DNA of 64,000 nt from Hyphomicrobium nitrativorans NL23 (GTDB lineage: Bacteria > Pseudomonadota > Alphaproteobacteria > Rhizobiales > Hyphomicrobiaceae), in the NCBI RefSeq assembly GCF_000503895.1, contig NC_022997.1:3413821-3477820 (forward strand). Reading direction: 5' to 3'. Shown here one piece after another: positions 8,941 to 16,360 of this stretch (the first letter of the stretch is position 1; every line of letters begins with the position of its first letter). The notes beneath the pieces were generated by a model. That model saw nothing but the letters and a program-made list of their open reading frames with translations. It searched no databases and was not told where the DNA came from. The translations under genes and the position numbers were made by a program.

Positions 8941-8979
8941 ATTGGAATCATTCAAATCTTTGTTTTGAAGAGTTCCAAA
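8941..8979. promoter_or_regulatory. Tandem Irr/ICE-like palindromes
   Basis: Two imperfect 17-bp palindromes resemble the iron control element (TTTAGAA-N3-TTCTAAA) bound by Irr in alphaproteobacteria. The first, ATTGGAATCATTCAAAT (8941-8957), matches 10 of 14 defined positions. The second, TTTTGAAGAGTTCCAAA (8963-8979), matches 12 of 14. Their centres are 22 bp apart, about two helical turns, which would put two dimers on the same DNA face. They lie 134-172 bp upstream of the 48-codon gene. Assignment is by motif only; no irr gene is in the window. Confidence 0.5.
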
Positions 8980-8999
8980 GTACAGAAAGCTAAATGCTT

Positions 9000-9500
9000 T
9001 CAGAGCTGCGCTCGGGAGCGACGGGTGGCGGCACCCGAAATTGCGACCGCTTTCGTGCGACGCTGTGTCTTCGGCTTTACAGAACGAGGCGCCTGAGGAC
9101 GCTGCACCTTGAGCATCTGCTCAAGGGTGTGCTCGTCCAATACGCTGATGAACGCATCGAGCGCGTTGTCGAAAAGCTGATCAAGGGCCGCAAGCTGACC
9201 CTGGTTCTCCCCTTCGGCACCGTCTTCCGTCTCCATCTCAAGGCGCAGGATCTCCATCGACCGCACCACGTCGCCGATGCGGATTTCGGCTGCGGGACGG
9301 GCCAAACGGACCCCACCATGGCGGCCGCGTACAGCCTGAATGAAGCCAGCCCGGGAGAGGAGATGAACGATCTTGAACGTGTTCTGGAGCGTGATGTCAC
9401 GCCGCTCGGAGATCTCTGCGACCTTCACAAGTTCGGGCGCGGCTCCGGCGCAATCCAGCAGAATGCGGATGGCATAGTTCGTTGTCTTGCTTAGGCGCAT
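9000..9500 (-). CDS. Rrf2 family transcriptional regulator lacking cluster cysteines
   Basis: Winged-helix DNA-binding protein of the Rrf2 family (RirA, NsrR, IscR relatives), 166 residues. The recognition region is typical: MRLSKTTNYAIRILLDCAG, then ITLQNTFKIVHLLSRAGFIQAVRGRHGG-V-LARP. Family members that sense iron or NO carry three conserved cysteines around residues 90-110. Here the corresponding segment (EILRLEMETEDGAEGEN...LAALDQLFDNALDAF) has none; the only cysteine is C17. The C-terminus is basic (KTQRRTKAV...RRSRAQL). It sits between the two iron-locus arms and is transcribed toward the minus arm, so it is a good candidate local regulator. The sensing mode must differ from RirA or use no cluster. 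Confidence 0.87.
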   Translation of the reverse strand: MRLSKTTNYAIRILLDCAGAAPELVKVAEISERRDITLQNTFKIVHLLSRAGFIQAVRGRHGGVRLARPAAEIRIGDVVRSMEILRLEMETEDGAEGENQGQLAALDQLFDNALDAFISVLDEHTLEQMLKVQRPQAPRSVKPKTQRRTKAVAISGAATRRSRAQL

Positions 9501-9572
9501 GGTCTATCCAGCTCTCCTCCCGTGCGCGCCACCGTTCGCGCGGGTCCGTTTGGTTTTGTATCTCAACAAAAT

Positions 9573-9589
9573 TCTAGATCAATTCCAAA
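9573..9589. promoter_or_regulatory. Irr/ICE-like palindrome upstream of Rrf2 and imelysin genes
   Basis: The minus-strand reading TTTGGAATTGATCTAGA matches 11 of the 14 defined positions of the ICE consensus TTTAGAA-N3-TTCTAAA. It lies 73 bp before the Rrf2 start on one side and 161 bp before the imelysin start on the other, in an AT-rich patch that contrasts with the GC-rich surroundings. It could serve either or both divergent transcripts. Confidence 0.42.
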
Positions 9590-9749
9590 CTACCAAAAAA
9601 TCGCCCGGCGCAGGGAAAAATATTCCCTTGGCCCTTAGGGGCGCCGCCCCGGTTTCTCTACGCGCGGAAATCGGCAATCATTCTTGACTGCTTTCGTAAA
9701 TAAGTCCAGTCGCGTCCGCCCGCTGACCAGATCCCGAGGAGTTCGATCC

Positions 9750-11051
9750 TTGCCCCAGCCAACCCTAAGATTTCCAAAGATTTTCCTCGCATTTGCGGCG
9801 ATTGTGCCTGCCGCGGGAGCCTTTTCTGCAACGGTTCACGCCGAAGCACCCACCGCAGACGCGGTGCTCGCCACCTATGCGGACATCGCCAAGGCGGGAT
9901 ATGAGGACAGCCTGGAGCGGGCGAAGGCCCTTCAAAAAACCATCGGGACACTGCTCGACAGCCCCAGCGCAGAGGCGCTGGCAACCGCGCGCCAGGCCTG
10001 GATCGACGCCCGCGCCCCTTACATGCAGACAGAGGCCTACCGCTTCGGAAACCCGATCGTCGACGATTGGGAGGGCCGCGTGAATGCGTGGCCGCTGGAC
10101 GAGGGTCTGATCGACTACGTGGCCGAGGCCTATGGCGGCGACCACCCGGAAAACGAGTTCTACACCGCGAACGTGATCGCAAATTCCACACTCAAGGTTG
10201 CAGGCAATACGGTCGACGCCTCGGAGATTACGCCGCAACTCATTCGCGAGACGCTGCATGAAGCGGGTGGCATCGAGGCCAACGTGGCCTCCGGCTATCA
10301 CGCTATCGAGTTCCTGCTATGGGGGCAGGACCTCAACGGAACGGGTCCGGGCGCGGGCGAGCGGCCTCATACCGACTACGACCTCGCGAATTGCTCGAAC
10401 GGCAATTGCGACCGGCGCGCGGCCTATCTCCGCGTCGTGACCGGGATGCTCGTCGAGGACCTTGCCTGGATATCCGAACAGTGGGGGCCGGAGGGTGACG
10501 CGCGCGCCGCCGTTACCGAGAACGAGACGGACGGGCTCACCGCCCTGCTCACGGGGCTCGGCAGCCTCACCTACGGCGAGCTTGCGGGCGAGCGCATGAA
10601 GCTCGGCCTCATGATCCACGATCCGGAGGAGGAGCACGATTGCTTCTCGGACAACACGCACAATTCTCACTACGGCAACGCGCTCGGCATCCGCAACGTG
10701 TACCTCGGCAGCTATAAGCGTACGGACGGCAGCGTGGTTTCGGGACCGTCCGTCTCCGACCTCGTCCGCGCGAAATCGCCCGAGACGGACGAAGCGGTGC
10801 GAGCCGCCATAGACAAAACCATGAGCCAGATGGACGTGCTGGTGGAGCGCGCCAAATCCGTCGAGGCCTACGACCAGATGATCGGGCTCGGCAACGCGGA
10901 GGGCAACGCCGTGGTGCAAAAGACGATCGACCTTCTGGTCGCGCAGGCCAAGGAACTGGAGCGCGCCATTGCCGTGCTCGATCTCAAGGGCATCGCGTTC
11001 GAGGGGTCGGACAGCCTCGACAATCCCGATCTCGTCGAGGGCGCGCAGTAG
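9750..11051 (+). CDS. Imelysin family protein (IrpA-like), first paralogue
   Basis: Predicted periplasmic imelysin (M75-like) protein associated with iron uptake. 433 residues from a TTG at 9750, chosen because GAGGAG lies 8 nt upstream and the product then begins with a clean signal peptide (FPKIFLAFAAIVPAAGAF, cut near VHAEA). An in-frame ATG at 9684 would add 22 residues before the signal. The family motif GxHxxE is present as GYHAIE at 182-187 (H184, E187). Other conserved stretches are EAYRFGNPIVDDWEGRVNAW and NSHYGNALGIRNVYLG. It lies 183 bp upstream of the di-heme oxidoreductase gene and is probably co-transcribed with it. The other half of the usual four-gene set runs divergently at 5.5-7.7 kb. 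Confidence 0.9.
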   Translation: MPQPTLRFPKIFLAFAAIVPAAGAFSATVHAEAPTADAVLATYADIAKAGYEDSLERAKALQKTIGTLLDSPSAEALATARQAWIDARAPYMQTEAYRFGNPIVDDWEGRVNAWPLDEGLIDYVAEAYGGDHPENEFYTANVIANSTLKVAGNTVDASEITPQLIRETLHEAGGIEANVASGYHAIEFLLWGQDLNGTGPGAGERPHTDYDLANCSNGNCDRRAAYLRVVTGMLVEDLAWISEQWGPEGDARAAVTENETDGLTALLTGLGSLTYGELAGERMKLGLMIHDPEEEHDCFSDNTHNSHYGNALGIRNVYLGSYKRTDGSVVSGPSVSDLVRAKSPETDEAVRAAIDKTMSQMDVLVERAKSVEAYDQMIGLGNAEGNAVVQKTIDLLVAQAKELERAIAVLDLKGIAFEGSDSLDNPDLVEGAQ

Positions 11052-11234
11052 ATGACGTCGTCGGCGTGGCGGAGCGATGCGTTCAGCCGCGCACGTCTTC
11101 GCCTTCTCGGACGCCCGCGCGCGACGTGGGCGAGAGGCGCTTCGCGCGGAAAAGCGCGGCGTCGACGTCCTCGGTGCCCGGGGACGGGGACCCTGCGCCG
11201 CTTGATCGGCGCAGGACTTTGAGCTTCATAGGCG

Positions 11235-12731
11235 ATGGCAAAGACGCTCAGAGACATGTTGCCTCCCGTTGCGCTTGCCGCCCTCGTGCCGCTGGCGGTC
11301 GGTGCCGTGCTCGCCGGAAACGAGGCGCCTCCCGCCGTCACGATCACACCCGCGACCCTTGAGGCTGGCGAGGAATGGCCGGGCGGCGGCGCCACGTCAC
11401 GGCAGCGCGTCGACAATCGCGATGCCTTCTCGCATTTCTCCCACGGCATCGGCTTCGAAGGCGAGATGAACTTCCGCATCGGAAACTCGGTGTTCCGGCG
11501 GCTGTGGGTGTCCGCACCGTCTTCCACCACGGCCTCGGACGGACTTGGGCCGCTTTACAATGCGCGCGGCTGCCAAAACTGCCACATCAAGGACGGGCGC
11601 GGGAGGCCACCCCAAGCGAACTGGCCGGACGACACGGCCGTCTCGATGATCCTCAAGCTTTCCATTCCACCCGAGACCGACGAGCAGAAACGGCTGCTTG
11701 CAGACAGGACGGCGACGTTCATTCCAGAACCCGTCTACGGCCGGCAACTGCAGAACGTCGCCATTCAGGGGCACGCGGGAGAGGGCCATCCGCACGTTAC
11801 CTATACGGACGTCCCGGTGACGCTTGCGGGCGGCGAGGTGGTTACGCTGAGGCGGCCAGAGTATTCCGTGACACAGCTGGGATATGGCCTGCTGCATCCC
11901 GACGTGCGGCTTTCGCCGCGCGTGGCGCCGCCGATGATCGGGCTCGGCCTCATCGAAGCGATCCCGGAGGCGGATATCCGCGCGGGCGCCGATCCGGACG
12001 ATGCGGATGGAGACGGCATTTCCGGGCGCACCAACGAAGTGTGGTCGCTCTCGGGGCAGCGCGTTGCGCTCGGGCGGTTCGGCTGGAAGGCGGGGGTTGC
12101 GAGTGTGCGCGACCAAAGCGGCATCGCGGCTGCGACCGACATCGGGCTTTCCAACCCGCTCATGCCGCTCCCATCCGGAGACTGCACGCCCGCGCAGACG
12201 GCCTGCCTCGATGCCCCCAACGGGAACTCCGACCATACGGGCGGCGTGGAGCTTGGCGGCGAATTGTTCGATCTTCTCGTCTTCTATTCGGAGAACCTTG
12301 CCGTGCCGGCGCGGCGCGATCCGGAAGATGCGACCGTCCTGAGAGGAAAAGCGCTGTTTCACCATGTGGGATGCGCTGCCTGTCATCGTCCGACATTTAC
12401 GACCGGCGCGTTCGAAGGACAGCCTCATCTCAGCGGTCAAAAAATATGGCCGTATAGCGATTTCCTGCTGCACGACATGGGCGAAGGTCTTGCGGACGGA
12501 TGGACAGAAGGGGATGCTAGCGGAAGCGAATGGCGGACAGCGCCGCTCTGGGGCGTGGGGCTCACCGAAACCGTCGTTGGGCACACCTTCCTGCTGCACG
12601 ACGGACGGGCGCGGGACGTGCAGGAAGCCATCCTCTGGCACGGCGGTGAAGCCCAGCGCGCGCGCGATGCCTATGCGGCGCTGACGCCGGAGGATCGGGC
12701 GGCCTTACTTGCGTTCGTCAACTCTCTCTGA
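11235..12731 (+). CDS. Di-heme oxidoreductase (DHOR) family c-type cytochrome
   Basis: Predicted periplasmic di-heme c-type cytochrome, often annotated as thiol oxidoreductase and found with imelysins; the true substrate is unknown. 498 residues with an N-terminal signal (MLPPVALAALVPLAVGAVLA). Two heme c attachment motifs are present: CQNCH at 113-117 and CAACH at 380-384. Other conserved pieces are HFSHGIGFEGEMNFRIGNSVFRRLWV, DGISGRTNEVW, and the C-terminal LLHDGRARDVQEAILWHGGEA. The EcCsm-type maturation genes are not nearby. It is convergent with the FAD monooxygenase gene; stops are 9 bp apart. Confidence 0.9.
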   Translation: MAKTLRDMLPPVALAALVPLAVGAVLAGNEAPPAVTITPATLEAGEEWPGGGATSRQRVDNRDAFSHFSHGIGFEGEMNFRIGNSVFRRLWVSAPSSTTASDGLGPLYNARGCQNCHIKDGRGRPPQANWPDDTAVSMILKLSIPPETDEQKRLLADRTATFIPEPVYGRQLQNVAIQGHAGEGHPHVTYTDVPVTLAGGEVVTLRRPEYSVTQLGYGLLHPDVRLSPRVAPPMIGLGLIEAIPEADIRAGADPDDADGDGISGRTNEVWSLSGQRVALGRFGWKAGVASVRDQSGIAAATDIGLSNPLMPLPSGDCTPAQTACLDAPNGNSDHTGGVELGGELFDLLVFYSENLAVPARRDPEDATVLRGKALFHHVGCAACHRPTFTTGAFEGQPHLSGQKIWPYSDFLLHDMGEGLADGWTEGDASGSEWRTAPLWGVGLTETVVGHTFLLHDGRARDVQEAILWHGGEAQRARDAYAALTPEDRAALLAFVNSL

Positions 12732-12740
12732 GGCGCATCG

Positions 12741-13937
12741 TCAGGCGGGCAGCGCCCAGCCGTAGAGCCAATCGTATCGGCTCATGAAACGCTCGGGCGG
12801 AATGTGCCGCAGCGCCATGTTGCGGCCCGCCGCCATGACGCCCTCCATGTGATAGATGCGTCCGTTCGCACGCGAGGCCTCGGCCACGCGGCGCACGCGC
12901 GGCGTGCGCTCGCGCGCATAGGCCTCTAAGGCACGGGCCGGATCCTGCGGATCGGCAGCAAGTGCGCGCGCGACGACGACCGCATCCTCAAGCGCCATGA
13001 CGCCGCCCTGCGCGAGGAAGGGAAGCACCGGGTGCGCGGCGTCCCCGAGCAGGGCCATGCGTCCCACGGAAAATTGCGGAGACGTTTCAAGTGCGAGCAG
13101 CGACCAGCGGCGCCATGTGTCCGGACGGCCGACAAGATCTTTCAGAAGCGGTGCGAAGCGCTGCCGGCGCGCGCCTACCCAGCCCCGGTCGCACGGCGAG
13201 TTCCAGTCCCCCGCGACGCGGCCGTCGTCGAAGATCGCCACGAGCGCAACGGCTTCCCCGCCCGAAACGGGATAATGCACGACGTGGACATCCGGTCCGA
13301 TCCAAAGATTGACCTCGGGGCGGCGGAGCGGTTCCGGCACGGCAGACACCGGAAGCACGGTACGCACGGCGCATTTTCCCGTGTAGCGCGGTGCGCCGCC
13401 GCCGAAGGGATCCGTGCGAAGGGCGGACCATGCGCCATCGGCGGCAATCAACGCCCGCCCCCTGCTGGCTTCGCCATCCGCTGCAACGGCGGTGACGCTC
13501 TCATCTCGTTCTTCGCGGAGCGCAGTCACGACGACATCGGTTCTGATGCGGATCAGAGGCTCGCGCCTGGCCGTGTCAAGAAGCGCTTTGTGAAGATCGC
13601 GCCGATGAAGCGTCCAGTATGGGGCTCCGTGACGTTCCGCGATCCACGGGCCGAGCGGAAAGCGCGCCAGATCCCGGCCGCTCATCGCATCGCGGATGTG
13701 GACTGCGTCCGGCGTCGTGACGGACGCTTCGAGCATGGGCGCAACGCCGAGCGCCGTCAGGATACGGGTGCCGTTGGGGCCGATCTGGATGCCGGCACCG
13801 TCTTCGCCGAACGCGGGGCGGCGCTCCAGCACTTCGGATGGAATGTTTTGCCGTGCGAGCGCAAGCGCCGCCGCGAGTCCGCCGATACCGCCGCCTGCGA
13901 TCACGATCTGGCCGGGCGGGGGGCGCGCGTCCGTCAT
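12741..13937 (-). CDS. FAD-dependent aromatic-ring-type monooxygenase
   Basis: Class A flavoprotein hydroxylase resembling salicylate hydroxylase-type enzymes; substrate unknown. 398 residues from the ATG at 13937. The Rossmann FAD motif GGGIGGLAAALALA is near residues 13-26. The second FAD motif reads RMALLGDAAHPVLPFLAQGG. An intermediate DGAWSALR segment matches the DG motif. The frame is open further upstream, but that part lies inside the zf-CHCC gene in another frame. Only 4 bp separate it from the zf-CHCC gene, so the two are probably one transcript. Confidence 0.9.
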   Translation of the reverse strand: MTDARPPPGQIVIAGGGIGGLAAALALARQNIPSEVLERRPAFGEDGAGIQIGPNGTRILTALGVAPMLEASVTTPDAVHIRDAMSGRDLARFPLGPWIAERHGAPYWTLHRRDLHKALLDTARREPLIRIRTDVVVTALREERDESVTAVAADGEASRGRALIAADGAWSALRTDPFGGGAPRYTGKCAVRTVLPVSAVPEPLRRPEVNLWIGPDVHVVHYPVSGGEAVALVAIFDDGRVAGDWNSPCDRGWVGARRQRFAPLLKDLVGRPDTWRRWSLLALETSPQFSVGRMALLGDAAHPVLPFLAQGGVMALEDAVVVARALAADPQDPARALEAYARERTPRVRRVAEASRANGRIYHMEGVMAAGRNMALRHIPPERFMSRYDWLYGWALPA

Positions 13938-13941
13938 GGCG

Positions 13942-14193
13942 TCAGGCCGCCAGGTCGCTCGCGGAGACAAGGCAATTCCTCGGATCGCTCTCGTCCGCGG
14001 CAAGGCGCGGATCGTAAACATAAAGCGTCGAGCAATAGGGGCAAAGGACCTGGCTGTCGGCGCCCATATCGAGGAACACGTGCGGATGGTCGAAGGGCGC
14101 GCGCGCGCCCATGCACTGCAGCTCCTTGACACCGACAAAGATTTTTTCGGCGCCGACATCGTTTGCGAAATGAGGGGTCACGTTCTTGGCCAT
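13942..14193 (-). CDS. zf-CHCC zinc-finger protein (NDUFS6-like)
   Basis: Small zinc-binding protein of the zf-CHCC family, homologous to the mitochondrial complex I accessory subunit NDUFS6 and common in alphaproteobacteria. 83 residues. The candidate ligands are Cys27 (LQCMG), a His in FDHPHVFLDMG and the pair CPYC at about 51-54. It lies 4 bp upstream of the FAD monooxygenase and runs divergently from the alpha/beta hydrolase at 14.4 kb. No complex I genes are nearby, so the link to NADH dehydrogenase is from family knowledge only. Confidence 0.87.
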   Translation of the reverse strand: MAKNVTPHFANDVGAEKIFVGVKELQCMGARAPFDHPHVFLDMGADSQVLCPYCSTLYVYDPRLAADESDPRNCLVSASDLAA

Positions 14194-14417
14194 TGCCGTG
14201 GTCTTTCCGCGTCAGTTCGTTCGGATGGGCGACCATAGCGGGGGCCTCCCGAAAAGAACAGAGGACGGTTCGTCCCGGAAGGCGGGCGCGTCCGCCTGCC
14301 GCAAGGCATTGCCATCCATGTCCGTTTGCTGCCACCCTTGCCTTCCTCGTCCGCCGTTTCGGCGCGGACGAGCGTGAAAGCGATTTGCGGGACAGCGACG
14401 TGACCTCTCGACCAGCG

Positions 14418-15194
14418 ATGACGACCTTCAACTCCCAAGGCGTGGAGATCGCCTACATCGACCAGCGCCCGCCGCAGCCGAACGACATTCCGGTGCTGCT
14501 CATCCATGGGTTTGCGTCGAATGTGCCGACCAACTGGGTCGATACGGGCTGGGTCCGGACTCTGATCGACGCCGGATACCGCGTGATCGCGTTCGACAAC
14601 CGCGGGCATGGCGCAAGCGAGAAGCTCTACGAACTCGACGACTACGGCGCGCCGCTCATGGCCGAAGATGCGCGGTGCCTGCTCGATCATCTCGCGATCC
14701 CGCGTGCACACGTCATCGGCTATTCGATGGGCTCGCGCATCGCGGCCTTCCTTGCGCTTGCGCATCCCGAGCGCATCCAGAGCCTGGTGTTCGGCGGGCT
14801 CGGCATCAACATGGTGCGGGGAATGGCTGGCACCGGGCCCATCGCGCATGCACTCGAAGCCGCTCACGTGGACGACGTGAAGAGCCAGGCCGCACGCACC
14901 TTCCGCGTGTTTGCCGAGCAGACGAAAAGCGACCTCAAGGCGCTCGCGGCCTGCATCCGCTCCGCGCGGGCGCCGATCACGGCAGACGCCGTTGCGCAGA
15001 TCGGCGCGCCCGTGCTGGTGGCCGTCGGCGAGAACGACGTCGTCGGCGGGTCTGCACCGGATCTCGCCAAATTGATCCCAGGCGCGGAAGCGTTCGTCAT
15101 CGCGGGACGAGAGCATATGAAGGCCGTCGGCGATCGGACGTTCAAGGCTGCGGCGCTGGAATTTCTCGCGCGCGTGGATGGGCGAGCGCCCTAG
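14418..15194 (+). CDS. Alpha/beta hydrolase
   Basis: Cytoplasmic serine hydrolase of the alpha/beta fold, 258 residues, substrate unknown. The oxyanion region is LLIHGFAS. The nucleophile elbow is GYSMGS. The acid is in GENDVVGG and the catalytic histidine in GREHMKAVG. The start at MTTFNSQGVEIAY is chosen because this is where family similarity begins; the frame stays open to 14163 but that part is Arg/Pro-rich. It is divergent from the zf-CHCC gene with 224 bp between them. Confidence 0.88.
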   Translation: MTTFNSQGVEIAYIDQRPPQPNDIPVLLIHGFASNVPTNWVDTGWVRTLIDAGYRVIAFDNRGHGASEKLYELDDYGAPLMAEDARCLLDHLAIPRAHVIGYSMGSRIAAFLALAHPERIQSLVFGGLGINMVRGMAGTGPIAHALEAAHVDDVKSQAARTFRVFAEQTKSDLKALAACIRSARAPITADAVAQIGAPVLVAVGENDVVGGSAPDLAKLIPGAEAFVIAGREHMKAVGDRTFKAAALEFLARVDGRAP

Positions 15195-15655
15195 GCAAGG
15201 CCGGAAGCACGACGCGAAAGTCACAAGGCCCCGGTGTCTCAGCCGTTGCTCGTCGAGGGAACATCGTGGGGGATGCCGAGCGAGCAACTCTGACGACGGG
15301 CCGGGGCCTCGACGCACGAAAAAGTCGTGACGCCTTACGCATACGCTGCCCGGCTTCGGCCGAACCTGACCCATCCATTCAGAGGGCTGGATGCTGCGTC
15401 AGAGAGCGACCGGCGTCCAGAAATCCGGGCAGTCCGGATTGTAGCAGGCACTCAATTGATTGGTGCACGTATTCTCTGCCCTCCCCCTCCGTTCCCTGTG
15501 GATATCTCGAAAAAGGCGCCGGAAAAACGCCTCCGATACGCCCGAGGTCAGCCGTAGACCCGGCCGCAAACCGCCCGAAAGTGATGGCACACCGTGCCAG
15601 GGAGGATGGGACATTCACCGTTCGTTAGTGCTAACGGACTTAGTGTTCCCAGGTC
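15195..15655 (+). other. Intergenic region with a large nested hairpin at 15227-15308
   Basis: No convincing gene in 461 bp. It contains an interrupted inverted repeat of 82 nt: GGCCCCGG (15227-15234) pairs with CCGGGGCC (15301-15308), TCAG (15239-15242) with CTGA (15290-15293), and TTGCTCG (15246-15252) with CGAGCAA (15281-15287). All pairs are collinear, so a long imperfect stem with a 28-nt apical region is possible. No T-run follows, so it is not a standard terminator. Downstream there is no ribosome-binding site linked to a credible frame until the extensin-like gene. Confidence 0.45.
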
Positions 15656-16321
15656 ATGCGTCTCAGTCGTGTACTCGTGTTGCCGGTGCTTGTTCCGGCC
15701 TTGCTCTCGGCGTGCAGCTCGGGGCCGAATTTCGTTGCCCAATACGAGCCTTGGCGCGACCAGGAAGAAAGTGCGTGCATCGCGTCCGGCGTGCTCCAGC
15801 GCACGACCTACCTTTCGAGCCGCTCCGCCCTCGGCGGACCCGGCATGTGCGGCACGGAGCGCCCCTACGAAGTCACGGCCGTGGACGACGGGCGGGTGCG
15901 GATCAAACCGGCCGCCCTTCTTCGCTGCCCCATGATTCCCCAGATCGAGCGGTGGATCCGCGAGCATGTGTCGCCCGCCGCGCTCTATCATTTCGGCGCG
16001 GAGGTGGAAGAGATCTCGACGGCGGGCTCCTATAATTGCCGCCCGATCAACCACAAGTCCGGCGGCAAGCTTTCCGAGCACGGCTATGCCAACGCGCTCG
16101 ACGTCACCGGCTTCGTTCTTTCGAACGGGGAGCGGGTCTCGCTCGTGCGCCACTGGAACGGCAATCAGGCGCAACGGGCGTTCCTGCGGGCAGCCCATCA
16201 CGGGGCCTGCCAGCATTTTACCACCGTGCTCGGCCCCGAATACAATCGCGCGCACCGCGATCACTTCCACGTGGACTTGGCGCGGCGCGGGCGCGACGGG
16301 CTCGGCCGGGTGTGCAAGTAG
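15656..16321 (+). CDS. Extensin-like family lipoprotein
   Basis: Secreted protein of the extensin-like C-terminal family (Pfam PF06904), a group with a fold related to zinc D,D-peptidases. A role in cell-wall peptide processing is plausible but unproven. 221 residues. The signal peptide ends in a lipobox, LLSACSS, with C19 as the probable lipidated residue. Zinc-site candidates are in KLSEHGYANALDV (H and D) and AHRDHFHVDL (the HxH). Cysteines at GMCG, RCP, NCR, GACQ and the C-terminal VCK suggest disulfides. It is followed by a convergent kinase gene 39 bp away. Confidence 0.9.
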   Translation: MRLSRVLVLPVLVPALLSACSSGPNFVAQYEPWRDQEESACIASGVLQRTTYLSSRSALGGPGMCGTERPYEVTAVDDGRVRIKPAALLRCPMIPQIERWIREHVSPAALYHFGAEVEEISTAGSYNCRPINHKSGGKLSEHGYANALDVTGFVLSNGERVSLVRHWNGNQAQRAFLRAAHHGACQHFTTVLGPEYNRAHRDHFHVDLARRGRDGLGRVCK

Positions 16322-16360
16322 CGAACGCGGGGCGACCCCCAGACAGACGCGCGGCGTCTC

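Noticed and set aside
15399-15614. 71-codon minus-strand frame with a Cys-containing end.
   Set aside because: No good start context, and composition looks like intergenic sequence; the Cys pattern is too short to support a gene.
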